A stretch of DNA of 14,282 nucleotides from Candidatus Zixiibacteriota bacterium (GCA_030619345.1 JAUXBO010000022.1:1-14282), one strand, 5' to 3'; numbered from the stretch's first letter, positions 1-8,290 are shown. Program-made: numbers and translations. The notes: a model not told the origin generated them from the letters alone.

Positions 1-1
1 G

Positions 2-187
2 TCTTCCATCGGAAGAAAGGCCAGCATCCCAACGCCTGTATGCGATGCACTGATCGCCATAGCGTCCTCGATGCATCAACGAGATTACTACGCAGAGGGG
101 AGAACACTCGGTCAGCTTGGCATTGACCACTATTCCGTCAGTGAACTGAAAAATATCCTCAAGAACGGTTTTCCACCCGATGCCTGA
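2..187 (+). CDS. Opine dehydrogenase-family protein, C-terminal fragment (5' end outside window)
   Basis: This open frame enters from the left edge and stops at TGA 185-187, giving 61 residues of a C-terminus. It contains a TPVCDALIAIASS stretch followed by AEGRTLGQLGI. This matches the end of the helical C-terminal domain of the NAD/NADP octopine/nopaline dehydrogenase family, where a conserved T-P-x-x-D-A-x-I helix is followed by an E-G-R-T-L-x-x-L-G motif. Those enzymes reductively condense an amino acid with a 2-oxo acid using NAD(P)H, and the C-terminal domain binds the substrates. The nucleotide-binding Rossmann domain lies outside the window, so cofactor and substrate cannot be judged. 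A terminator-like hairpin follows about 110 bases downstream. The family call is from memory of the motif and moderately secure; the exact reaction is not known. Confidence 0.6.
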   Translation, partial: SSIGRKASIPTPVCDALIAIASSMHQRDYYAEGRTLGQLGIDHYSVSELKNILKNGFPPDA

Positions 188-294
188 CGTCGACTCCGTG
201 GAGCCAGCAGCCAACAAAGGTATGACCTGTTGATATTGGACCACTGACGGGGAATTTGACAGGGTCCAAACCGACTCCCCGCTACCCAATTTGG

Positions 295-318
295 AAACCG
301 GTGAAAGCCGGTTTTTTT
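295..318 (+). terminator. Rho-independent terminator downstream of the opine dehydrogenase-like gene
   Basis: A perfect 7-bp stem, AAACCGG (295-301) with CCGGTTT (308-314), encloses a 6-base loop. It runs straight into a T tract (312-318), as in an intrinsic terminator reading on the plus strand. It lies between the end of the dehydrogenase-like gene and the kinase gene and would separate their transcription. Upstream, shorter complementary pairs (TCCAAA 265-270 with TTTGGA 290-295) could form an alternative structure. Confidence 0.7.
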
Positions 319-399
319 CGTGAGAGAAACCCACCGCAAGTTGATGGGCCACCCGTCATTGTTCCGCAAGTAATCAGTCTGTTTTGAATAAGGGAGTGC

Positions 400-428
400 T
401 TGACTTTCCCGCTAAACCTCCCAAATAT
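400..428 (+). promoter_or_regulatory. Possible weak sigma-70-type promoter for the kinase gene
   Basis: TTGACT at 400-405 matches five of six bases of a -35 box. A 17-base spacer leads to AAATAT at 423-428, which matches only half of a -10 box. The element sits 36 bases before the kinase start codon and after the upstream terminator, so the position fits, but the -10 is poor. Between 188 and 463 no gene was found. Confidence 0.25.
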
Positions 429-463
429 GCAGTGGAGGAAATTACCAATCACACAGGCATTAA

Positions 464-2875
464 ATGAATGCACCAGATAACGATAAGACACGCTCCTTTC
501 AAATAAGTATCAATCGGAAGATTGGTCAGTATCGAGTAATCAGTCTGGTCGGTAGCGGGGGTATGGGAAAAGTCTATCTCGCCCGGGATGAAACTCTTGA
601 TCGTTTGGTGGCCCTGAAGGCGCTCACCGCCCAATACGCATCGTCGCCGGATCATCGTAAGCGATTCGTGAACGAAGCGAAGGCGAGCGCCCGTCTGAAT
701 CACAAAAACATCTGTTCCGTATACGCTATTGAGGAACTGGACGACCTGGTGTTTATCAGCATGGAGTATGTGCAGGGATCGACCCTGAAGGAGATCATGC
801 AGCAGAATCCGATGGACGTGAATCAGGTCGCGGATCTTGCTGTCCAGTGCTGCGAGGGAATTCGAGCTGCCCATGATGAGAAAATAATCCACCGGGATGT
901 GAAACCGTCCAATATAATGTTGGACAAATACGGAACGGCAAAGATACTGGATTTTGGTCTGGCCAAATTCCTTGACGATCCGAGCATCACGCAGTCGAGC
1001 GCAATTATGGGGACAGTCAGATATATGTCGCCCGAACAGATCACCGGTAAGGCGGTTGATCACCGCAGTGATATTTTTTCGTTAGGGGTGGTTCTTTATG
1101 AAGCCTTGACCGGGCAAGTCCCGTTTGAGGGATCAAATATTGCAGCGGTAGCGTATTCACTGGTGCATGGTGATCTAAAACCGATTATTGAATATCGCTC
1201 CGATGCTCCCTCGCATCTAACTGATGCGATCGAAACGGCTTTAGCTCGTGACCCGGACCAGCGATATCAAACTGCCAATGAAATGCTGGAGACGCTCAAC
1301 AAAGGAGCAAGTAACGCCACGATGCGGGCTCCGGCGATAGGTCTGGCCAGTGCCTCAATTGCGGTCTTTCCTTTTAGAGATTTGTCGACCAATCAAGACA
1401 GCCTTTACTTAGCTGATGGTCTCTGCGATGAGGTCATAACTTGTCTGGCCAAGATTCCCAAGCTCAGTGTCGTGTCGCGTTCGGCAGTGGCCCGCTTTTC
1501 CGGCAAAGAGTGCGATACAATTGAGACCGGTCGACAATTAAGAGTCGGATATTGTGTCGAGGGAACTCTTCGCACTCAGGATGATCGGATCAGAATCAAT
1601 ATCCAGTTGACAAAAATTGATAACGGCCTTCTGGCTTGGTCCGAGAGCTATGAAAGACGTCTCGATGACCTCTTCAGTCTTCAAACTGACATCTCCGAGC
1701 AAATTGCTGCCGCACTGAATGTCAGGTTGGGAGAAAAAAAAGAGGGGAGTCACGTTACGCAGGTTGAAGTTGATCCTGCGGCCTATGATTTGTATCTGCA
1801 GGCCAAGTTCCTCCTCAAAAGGAGAGACGAGACCTCTCTTAATCGGAGCATAGAAATGTTGAAGCAGTCAATAGCGTTGGACCCGAAATTTGCATCCGCT
1901 TATGGCGAGTTGGCTATGGCTATCGGATTATGTGCGGGCTACGGTTACCATTATCCGTATGAGTTTCAGGGCAAGATCGAGGAATTGGCCAACCAGGCAA
2001 TCGATCTAAATCCCGGATCTTCCCAGGCGCATATGTCTCTGTTCTTCCTCTATCGCTGGCGCGACATAAGCAAGGGTATCTCCGAACTGAGGACCTCCAT
2101 AGCCCTTGATTCTTCGAATTTTGAAGCCTACCACTTCCTTGCTCACAGCTATATGTTCACCGGTCTGTATGAAACTGCCATTCGGGCTGAACAGGCGGCG
2201 ATTCAGCTCGATCCGTTCCAATCTATGGCCGACGCTCACTTGATCAGGATATACTTTTTCTCCGGCGATAAACAGCGGATGCAAAAGCAGCTTGATGAAC
2301 TCGCCAGCAAGTATGCCGACTCGGCTGTATTGCACTCTACCAGAGGATGGCTGAGCTGGATAAATCGTGATTGGAGTTCCGCGCTGGAGCATTATCAAAA
2401 GGCGTTGAAGAAAGATCCTGCCAACATCTGGAGTATCGATCATATTTGTGATTGTCTGATTCGTCAGAATGAATATGCCAAGGCGATTGAATTGCTGGAT
2501 ACGGCCGAGGTCAGGAATCCCGAGGAAGCGATACTCGTTGCCCGACGGGGACAGGTAGCGCTCAGGTTGGGTGAGTTGGGACAGGTTCGTAAATACGCTG
2601 ACCTGGCCTTAGAACTCGACCATCGGTCAGCCGAGAAACGTGACAGTGTCGGATCGGCGATCTACTATTTTGACCGGGCCTGGATTGACTCTGTTTGCGG
2701 ATATAAAGAGGATGCACTGGCCAACATAAGAGAATCGCTCGCTAATGGATACGGACATTATGGAGAGCTTCGCATGCGACCCGATTGGGATGCGTTGAGG
2801 ACTGACCCCGAGTTCAATCTCATGGTGGACAATCTTGAGCAGGAGCGTAAAGAGATTGACAAGAAGACAGCTTAG
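464..2875 (+). CDS. Ser/Thr protein kinase with TolB-N-like domain and TPR tail (soluble)
   Basis: The 803-residue protein begins with a complete Hanks-type (PknB-like) kinase domain, about residues 24-285. It has a glycine-rich loop G30-V37 (GSGGMGKV), the ATP-binding Lys52 in VALK, the catalytic HRDVKPSN motif with Asp145, DFG at 163-165 and a GTVRYMSPEQ activation segment, so it should be catalytically active. Residues about 299-420 (IAVFPFRDLS, YLADGLCDEV, VEGTLR, WSESYERRLDDLF) match the TolB-N/FlgO-like domain often found in adenylate cyclases and CadC-like regulators. Residues about 425-790 form a helical TPR array, visible as recurring A-x-x-x-L-DP units. Most relatives carry a membrane segment after the kinase; none is seen here, so it is probably cytosolic. 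The ATG at 464 is preceded by AGG at 455-457 and a stronger GGAGG at 434-438 that is rather distant. The phosphorylation target is unknown. Confidence 0.92.
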   Translation: MNAPDNDKTRSFQISINRKIGQYRVISLVGSGGMGKVYLARDETLDRLVALKALTAQYASSPDHRKRFVNEAKASARLNHKNICSVYAIEELDDLVFISMEYVQGSTLKEIMQQNPMDVNQVADLAVQCCEGIRAAHDEKIIHRDVKPSNIMLDKYGTAKILDFGLAKFLDDPSITQSSAIMGTVRYMSPEQITGKAVDHRSDIFSLGVVLYEALTGQVPFEGSNIAAVAYSLVHGDLKPIIEYRSDAPSHLTDAIETALARDPDQRYQTANEMLETLNKGASNATMRAPAIGLASASIAVFPFRDLSTNQDSLYLADGLCDEVITCLAKIPKLSVVSRSAVARFSGKECDTIETGRQLRVGYCVEGTLRTQDDRIRINIQLTKIDNGLLAWSESYERRLDDLFSLQTDISEQIAAALNVRLGEKKEGSHVTQVEVDPAAYDLYLQAKFLLKRRDETSLNRSIEMLKQSIALDPKFASAYGELAMAIGLCAGYGYHYPYEFQGKIEELANQAIDLNPGSSQAHMSLFFLYRWRDISKGISELRTSIALDSSNFEAYHFLAHSYMFTGLYETAIRAEQAAIQLDPFQSMADAHLIRIYFFSGDKQRMQKQLDELASKYADSAVLHSTRGWLSWINRDWSSALEHYQKALKKDPANIWSIDHICDCLIRQNEYAKAIELLDTAEVRNPEEAILVARRGQVALRLGELGQVRKYADLALELDHRSAEKRDSVGSAIYYFDRAWIDSVCGYKEDALANIRESLANGYGHYGELRMRPDWDALRTDPEFNLMVDNLEQERKEIDKKTA

Positions 2876-2911
2876 GAATCCACCTGGCTACTGCACTCCA
2901 GTTTCTAAGCT
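2869..2911 (+). terminator. Possible hairpin terminator overlapping the kinase stop codon
   Basis: AGCTTAG (2869-2875, containing the TAG stop) pairs perfectly with CTAAGCT (2905-2911). The stem can extend inward by about four more pairs including G-T wobbles, and a nested CTGG/CCAG pair sits inside the loop. A pyrimidine-rich tract with CCTTTATT follows a few bases later, but there is no clean T run. It may therefore be a weak terminator or a 3' mRNA-stabilising structure. Confidence 0.35.
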
Positions 2912-3262
2912 CCTCTGCTCCTTTATTAGTGCTATTTACCAACTGAATCGGCGGCCCGGTATTAGTTGATTTATCGTTGATCTTCACACCTTGAATGCCT
3001 TGACATAGATAAGACTATCCGCTATGTTGGTTTTGTCACCATTAGCGATAGAGAACCTTGAAATTGGGAGGTTTATCGAGATTCCAATCTGGATCTGGAA
3101 CCAATTGAAACCGCTTTCAGGTTTGGACAAATAAAAAGGACGATTTTAGGGGAAATTGTCGGCAGGTCCCAATCGTTGTCTTCGATCCCTCTGTACCAAC
3201 GCATTATACATACTCGTTGGCGTTACAAATCAATCACTTTAAGGATTCCACAGGAGGATTCT
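2876..3262. other. Intergenic region, 387 bp, no supported gene
   Basis: No reading frame here has a start with a ribosome site and convincing length. It contains the kinase 3' hairpin, a good sigma-70-type promoter at 3000-3028 and a long leader for the next gene. An inverted repeat CCAACG (3196-3201) / CGTTGG (3215-3220) lies in the leader. On the minus strand, roughly 3135-2990 reads as an open frame of about 50 codons without a start codon. It may be chance or a decayed gene end. Confidence 0.5.
3000..3028 (+). promoter_or_regulatory. Sigma-70-type promoter for the Ig-repeat/dockerin gene
   Basis: A perfect -35 box TTGACA (3000-3005) is followed after exactly 17 bases by TATGTT (3023-3028), which matches four of six -10 bases. 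It reads towards the secreted protein gene starting at 3263 and implies a leader of about 230 bases. Box quality and spacing are good, but chance matches occur. Confidence 0.45.
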
Positions 3263-5518
3263 ATGCGAAACAGATTTAGTATCACGGTCTTATTTGTGGT
3301 TTTGCTGGTGGCACTTTCGTCACCGGCGCAGGCGGGAATGTACCTGGACCATGTGGATGGAGCCACGGCCGCCGACACTCTGCCGATCGAGACGGTAGTA
3401 ACATTCCACATCGGGATGTTTGTGAATTCCAGCGCTAATATTACCGGGTACACCAATGGTTTCCGAGTGTATTCTCCTACCGGAGCCAACTGGACGACCA
3501 GCACCGGTGCCTACACCGGTACGATTACGGCAGGCATGATTGATATGACCTTTGTCAACCCGTTTAGCATCACTGGCTCGGGGGCTGATACTATCGGTTT
3601 TGGCGGGTTTCGCTTGTTTGCCCCCGGTATCCCGGTCGGTTTCGATGATATCGTGTGGACAATCGACATTGGTCCCATCGATACCGCCTACCATTGTGGC
3701 GAGATATGTCTCGACAGTACTTGGTATCCACCGGCCGGTGTATGGAAATGGTCCACCACTGCTGGTGACGTTTTCCCAACGTGGGATGGTCCTCACTGCT
3801 ATACCATTTTTGACACGGCCCAGGGACCTTGCGGCGGCACTAATACTCCACCAGTCTTGAATGCGATTGGCGATCAGGCCGTTGATGAAGGTCAACTGCT
3901 CAGTTTTCCTGTGACAGCTTCTGATGCCGATGGCGACCCCCTGACACTTACTGCAACGTCGCTTCCAGCTGGAGCTACTTTCGTTGACAATGGTGACGGA
4001 ACCGGCTCTTTCGACTGGATTTCCACATTTGATCAGGCCGGTTCATACGCTGTGACGTTTGAGGTTTCTGATGGAGAAGACGTTGCTTCTGAAACCATCA
4101 CAATTACTGTCAACAATGTCAACCGTCCGCCCACGATTTCCAATCCCGGCTCTCAGAATGCGGACGAAGGCGTAACGATTACTTTCGGAGTTACAGCATC
4201 TGATCCGGATGGGGACGCTTTGGTGCTGACAATTTCGGCCACAGATCTTCCTCCCGGCTATAGTTTCACGGACAACGGAAATGATACCGCGGATTTCATT
4301 TGGACGCCTACCTTTGATGATGCCGGAAGTTATAGTGCAACGTTCCAGGTTTCTGACGGTCTGGCTTCCGACCAAATTACAATTACGTTTACAATCAACG
4401 ACATTAATCGCGCTCCAGTTTTGGCAGCAATCGGCGACCAAGTTGTCACAGTCGGCGACCTTTTGATATTCTCGACTTCGGCCACTGATCCCGATGGAGA
4501 CGCTCTGTTTATGGGAATGGATGTGATTCCACCTGGAGCCTCTTATATTGACAACGGCAATGGGACGGGTGATTTCAACTGGACGCCTGCTCTCGCTAAT
4601 GTCGGTCCCTGGACAATGTACTTCATTGTTACTGATGGGGACCTGTCTGATTCAGAATTCGTGACGATCACGGTTCTGGCCCCAAACAATCCACCTACGA
4701 TTGACTCGATTCCATTCCATGAAATCACCGAATGTGATACACTGGTATTTTCGGTGTCAGCATCTGATCCCGATGGTGATCCGCTTTCGCTTTGGATGGC
4801 TCCTCTGGCGGCCAATATGACTTTCACCGATTTTGGCAATGGTACCGGTGAATTTGAGTTTATGCCATCCTTCTCGCAGGCCGGGACCTACAATATTGAC
4901 GCCTTTGTAACCGACGGTTCAGATACTGCTTCCACCAATTTCACGATTTCGGTACTGGAGTGTTCCTCAGGTTCTTTCACCGCAGATTTGATGATGGACC
5001 CGGATACGATTTTCGTCGTCTGGGCCGATGCAGTTAATCCAATCAGTGGTTATCTGTATTTCGGGAATTTCTCCGATCTTCACACACCCGTCGAAGTGAA
5101 CGGCCTCAGTCTGACAATCAACGGGTCGATTCCGGCCATTTCGACGTCTGTCGTTGACTCGATCCCCGGATTCAACGGGGACGTGCTCATGATTGAATTC
5201 TCACAGGAACAGTTTATCTATTGGTACGGCGCACTGTACGATTACAGCCTTCAGCCGTTCAATCTGAGTGGCAGTTTCGATGACGGTATGCCCTTCTCTG
5301 TCGACGGTGAGGTTACTTTCCGCGGCCATCTCAGCGGTGATATTAATTTGGATGGATCTGTAGATATCTCTGATATAACCTTCCTGAGCAACTATTTCTT
5401 CGGGGGAGGTCGGGCGCCTCGTATTCCCGAAGTTGGGGATTTGGATAAGGATGGTTTCCTGGATATAACCGACATGACTCTTCTGATTCAGTACATTTTT
5501 GGAGTCGTCGGCAAATAA
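3263..5518 (+). CDS. Exported multidomain protein: four Ig/cadherin-like repeats, shared pre-dockerin module, dockerin-like tail
   Basis: The start chosen is ATG 3263. It follows a strong AGGAGG (3252-3257) and opens a signal peptide (MRNRF, hydrophobic core, cleavage near AQA-G), giving 751 residues. Residues about 26-190 form a beta-rich N-terminal domain not assigned to a family. Four tandem Ig/cadherin-like repeats of about 93 residues start near 194, 287, 382 and 475. Each opens with N-x-x-P, carries an SDxDGD calcium-type motif and ends in an ExxTITV-like strand. Residues about 597-692 form a module also found at the end of the next gene's product. Residues 693-751 are a dockerin-like pair of calcium loops (DINLDGSVDISD and DLDKDGFLDITD), each followed by a hydrophobic helix. 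The protein is probably exported and surface-associated or secreted, in adhesion, matrix or attachment. No catalytic motif is seen. A hairpin terminator follows. Confidence 0.9.
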   Translation: MRNRFSITVLFVVLLVALSSPAQAGMYLDHVDGATAADTLPIETVVTFHIGMFVNSSANITGYTNGFRVYSPTGANWTTSTGAYTGTITAGMIDMTFVNPFSITGSGADTIGFGGFRLFAPGIPVGFDDIVWTIDIGPIDTAYHCGEICLDSTWYPPAGVWKWSTTAGDVFPTWDGPHCYTIFDTAQGPCGGTNTPPVLNAIGDQAVDEGQLLSFPVTASDADGDPLTLTATSLPAGATFVDNGDGTGSFDWISTFDQAGSYAVTFEVSDGEDVASETITITVNNVNRPPTISNPGSQNADEGVTITFGVTASDPDGDALVLTISATDLPPGYSFTDNGNDTADFIWTPTFDDAGSYSATFQVSDGLASDQITITFTINDINRAPVLAAIGDQVVTVGDLLIFSTSATDPDGDALFMGMDVIPPGASYIDNGNGTGDFNWTPALANVGPWTMYFIVTDGDLSDSEFVTITVLAPNNPPTIDSIPFHEITECDTLVFSVSASDPDGDPLSLWMAPLAANMTFTDFGNGTGEFEFMPSFSQAGTYNIDAFVTDGSDTASTNFTISVLECSSGSFTADLMMDPDTIFVVWADAVNPISGYLYFGNFSDLHTPVEVNGLSLTINGSIPAISTSVVDSIPGFNGDVLMIEFSQEQFIYWYGALYDYSLQPFNLSGSFDDGMPFSVDGEVTFRGHLSGDINLDGSVDISDITFLSNYFFGGGRAPRIPEVGDLDKDGFLDITDMTLLIQYIFGVVGK

Positions 5519-5526
5519 GATCATAT

Positions 5527-5560
5527 CAGCCCGCCGCTCGGGAGAACGGCGGGCTGCTTT
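5527..5560 (+). terminator. Hairpin terminator after the Ig-repeat/dockerin gene
   Basis: A perfect 10-bp GC-rich stem, CAGCCCGCCG (5527-5536) with CGGCGGGCTG (5547-5556), has a 10-base loop and starts 8 bases after the stop codon. The following CTTTATT is a short, interrupted T tract. Position and stability support a terminator. It separates this gene from the next secreted protein. Confidence 0.75.
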
Positions 5561-5624
5561 ATTAAACGTGAGATCATTTCGGATGATAGTATAGAACGGT
5601 AATTCAGATTGGAAGGAGAAAAGG

Positions 5625-5661
5625 ACACATAGATGTGTGACTATCTGAAATAAAATAGTCA
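5625..5661 (+). repeat. Two overlapping inverted repeats in the leader of the vWA-domain gene
   Basis: ACACAT (5625-5630) and ATGTGT (5633-5638) form a 14-bp palindrome with a 2-base centre. Sharing one base with it, TGACTAT (5638-5644) and ATAGTCA (5655-5661) are perfect 7-bp arms around a 10-base AT-rich centre. They lie 75-110 bases before the start codon at 5736 and could be protein operators or mRNA hairpins. No convincing sigma-70 promoter was located next to them. Confidence 0.45.
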
Positions 5662-5735
5662 AAGATTGCAATTAGAACGGAGTTTTTCTGGATTCGGACA
5701 ATTCGAATTCGGGGAAACAGATCGGGGAGTTTCAA

Positions 5736-8240
5736 ATGAAATTCGTGAAAATTACTTTAGTAACTTTGTTCATGCTGGCTCTGTTGGCAGCAGGCGGTTT
5801 TGCGGATGACAATGAAGGGTTAATCATCAGTTCCCATGATGGCAACGTTTACCTTTTCTGGTTTGTGGATATATACGAGCAGACCGATCTCAAGAATCAC
5901 AGTTTTGATATCCAGTATCGCCCGTCAACGGGAAATGACTGGGTAACAATCAGCGCCGGATATACAAACGAATACGTGCTGTCTGACCTAGAGCCGGGTG
6001 AATATGAGTTCCGCCTTGCGGGCACAGCGCCCGATCAGACTTACACCGTTTATCCTGAGATTTTTTCGATCGATGTGAGACCGGTAGATGAAGAAGATCC
6101 GTATATCATTCCGGCGGATCGCCAGACCGGTGACTTCGATGTGGATATTCTGTCATTCCAGAGCACCCCTTTCTCCGGCGGACGTTTCAACCGGATGGAA
6201 GTTCAGGTCGATAGCGCCGGAGTCTCATGGCCTTACCTGGATATTAACAATTTTGAAGTGTACGAGGATGGTATTCTCCAAACAAATAACTTTGTTGTCA
6301 CGCCTCCGGACACACCATGCTTCCGTCCGGCCGACATAGTTTTCCTGGTTGACAACAGCGGGAGTATGGGCGGTGAGATCAATAATGTAAAGATCTACGC
6401 TCGTGCTTTTGCCGATAGCCTTGAGGCTATTGGCATCGACTGGCGCATGGGAGCTATCCGTTTTGGGCAGAGCGCCAATAGCGGGAACCCACAAGTTCAT
6501 GGTGCTTGCCAGCTTACGGGAGACATAAATGTTTTCAAGGACTGGGTCGACAGTTGGTATGCTTACGGCGGGCGTGAACCCGGTCTGCAAGCCGTAATCG
6601 ACGGCATGTGCTATAATTTCCGGCCCGGATCCAGCCGGCATTTTATCCTCGTAACTGACGAAGATAGTGATGGTGGAAGTCTGGCCACTGCCTGCCAGTT
6701 GGCCAACATCAACAATGTCAAAGTACATTCATACGTTAGTTGTAATTCGGGCAATTCTTACGCCCATTATTGTGGTCCGAACGGTATATCAGCTTGCTCC
6801 GGTGGTGAAGTACATTCAGTAAATGACCCCTTCTGGGATGTTCTTGGTCTCATAGAGGATCAGGTATGCGGTAGTTACCTTGTGCGCTATATACCGACCA
6901 ACGATACCTGCGACGGTTTGCAGAGGGAAGTTGTGGTATTCGCTCAGAGCGGTCCGCACAGTGACTATGATACAACTTATTACACACCATGCATGGCGCC
7001 GGTGGTTACGGTCACTCCGATCACTCGCGACCTTGAGTTGGTGGCCCAATTGAACAATGTGCCGCTTACCATTGAGGCATGGGTTGTTGACAAGGTCTCT
7101 CCATATATCCAACCGCCAGTAGTTCTGTACTACCGAACCACAGGCGGAACGACCTATAACTCAATGGCGATGATCAATTTCTATGACACTCTCTATTCGG
7201 CGGTAATTCCAGGTGTGAATGTTAATACACCGGGCGTGGATTACTATATCAGAGCGACTGATGGTCAGAGTGTGGGGACCGCACCCAAATCTGATCCCGA
7301 TGCTTATCCTTATCAGATTGCTGTTATGCCCAATGAACCACCGATCATTGACCATGATACGCTGGGACCTTACCAGCCGGTGAGTATTCCGTTGGATGTC
7401 ATTGCTGATATTATGGACACGACCTTCAACGTTGTGATGGCGGAGATGCATTGTCGGCAATTCGGTGATCTAATCTACACCATGTATCCGATGGTAGACA
7501 TGGGCGGAAACATATTCATCGCTGTCATACCGGCGTCGATCAACGCACCCGGCGGTTGTGAGTATTATATTGTTGCCGAAGACGACTATGGACTGAAGAG
7601 TTATCACGGTGATGCTGATTTCCCACATCAGATTAATGTACAGCCGATTGAATGTGCTGGAAGAAACCTTATTCTTCCGTATCCGATGTACACTCCGTAT
7701 GCCAACTATGTCGGTCCAATCATCTACTACGATCCGTTTATTGCCAAAGACACAATCAGCATTCCACTTCAGCATGCTAAGCTATATGTGGCGGAGTTTG
7801 ATCCGGGATATACGGCGGCCGATCTGGACATGGCGTCTCTGAGAATAAATGACTCAATCGTACCGACGGTTACGGCCCTTTCAACAGAAGTACCGATATT
7901 CCCGGCTGAACTTGTTTTGGTACTGGATTATAGTATTCGAGATTTCATCTTGAGTTATGGGCAAATATACGATTGGCAGACCGTACAGTATTACGTAACC
8001 GGAAATTATATTGACGGCGTGGAGTTTGCAACCTGCGGTGAACTGCCGATTCGTGGGCATATTTCCGGCGATCTTAACTCCGATGGATTCGCCGATATCA
8101 CCGATATTACGATCCTGATCAGCTATTTCTTCGGCGGACAATCACTGCCTTGCCCGGAGAGAGTTGCTGACTTTAATCATGATGGCATAGTAGACATTTC
8201 TGATTTGGTCTCAATGGCCGAGTACATGTTTACTTCTTAA
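5736..8240 (+). CDS. Exported von Willebrand A-domain protein with dockerin-like tail
   Basis: ATG 5736 follows GGGGAG at 5724-5729 and opens a signal peptide (MKFVK, hydrophobic core, cleavage near GGFA-DD), so the 834-residue product is exported. Residues about 25-115 resemble a fibronectin-III-like domain (FDIQYRPS, LEPGEYEFRLAG). A vWA domain follows at about 198-390 with the metal-site motif DNSGS (206-210) and the second acidic element VTDED (Asp308). In the loop that normally supplies a Thr or Asp, the sequence is YGGREPG, with Arg280. Two related beta-domains of about 90 residues follow (around 450-535 and 545-635), each containing a YYI-x-A motif. Residues about 681-778 are the same module seen in the preceding gene's product. 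The tail has two calcium loops (DLNSDGFADITD from 779 and DFNHDGIVDISD from 812). Numerous cysteines suggest disulfides outside the cytoplasm. A role in protein-protein adhesion is likely, but the partner is unknown. Confidence 0.9.
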   Translation: MKFVKITLVTLFMLALLAAGGFADDNEGLIISSHDGNVYLFWFVDIYEQTDLKNHSFDIQYRPSTGNDWVTISAGYTNEYVLSDLEPGEYEFRLAGTAPDQTYTVYPEIFSIDVRPVDEEDPYIIPADRQTGDFDVDILSFQSTPFSGGRFNRMEVQVDSAGVSWPYLDINNFEVYEDGILQTNNFVVTPPDTPCFRPADIVFLVDNSGSMGGEINNVKIYARAFADSLEAIGIDWRMGAIRFGQSANSGNPQVHGACQLTGDINVFKDWVDSWYAYGGREPGLQAVIDGMCYNFRPGSSRHFILVTDEDSDGGSLATACQLANINNVKVHSYVSCNSGNSYAHYCGPNGISACSGGEVHSVNDPFWDVLGLIEDQVCGSYLVRYIPTNDTCDGLQREVVVFAQSGPHSDYDTTYYTPCMAPVVTVTPITRDLELVAQLNNVPLTIEAWVVDKVSPYIQPPVVLYYRTTGGTTYNSMAMINFYDTLYSAVIPGVNVNTPGVDYYIRATDGQSVGTAPKSDPDAYPYQIAVMPNEPPIIDHDTLGPYQPVSIPLDVIADIMDTTFNVVMAEMHCRQFGDLIYTMYPMVDMGGNIFIAVIPASINAPGGCEYYIVAEDDYGLKSYHGDADFPHQINVQPIECAGRNLILPYPMYTPYANYVGPIIYYDPFIAKDTISIPLQHAKLYVAEFDPGYTAADLDMASLRINDSIVPTVTALSTEVPIFPAELVLVLDYSIRDFILSYGQIYDWQTVQYYVTGNYIDGVEFATCGELPIRGHISGDLNSDGFADITDITILISYFFGGQSLPCPERVADFNHDGIVDISDLVSMAEYMFTS

Positions 8241-8290
8241 GCCTGGAGATGTGCTGAGCTGCAAAGCTCGGAGCATATCTATAGATGTAC

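Noticed and set aside
295..318. CCGGTGAAAG-like stretch reminiscent of a cobalamin riboswitch segment
   Set aside because: The other conserved parts (B12 box GCCACTG-type element and upstream stems) are absent, and the hairpin runs straight into a T tract. It is better explained as a terminator.
449..1063. Minus-strand open frame of 204 codons within the kinase gene
   Set aside because: It lies wholly opposite a complete kinase domain with all catalytic motifs and shows no domain features of its own.
3176..3262. Upstream TTG start extending the Ig-repeat protein by 29 residues
   Set aside because: The ATG at 3263 has a strong AGGAGG and begins a clean signal peptide. The extension would bury it and has no ribosome site.
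3320..3895. Minus-strand open frame of 191 codons within the Ig-repeat gene
   Set aside because: It is antisense to the exported protein's N-terminal domain, low in recognisable features and without a ribosome site. It is a shadow frame.
3842..4970. Tandem similarity considered as a DNA repeat or CRISPR-like array
   Set aside because: The periodicity of about 280 bp is protein-level and comes from four diverged Ig/cadherin-like domains. The nucleotide repeats are imperfect and in frame.
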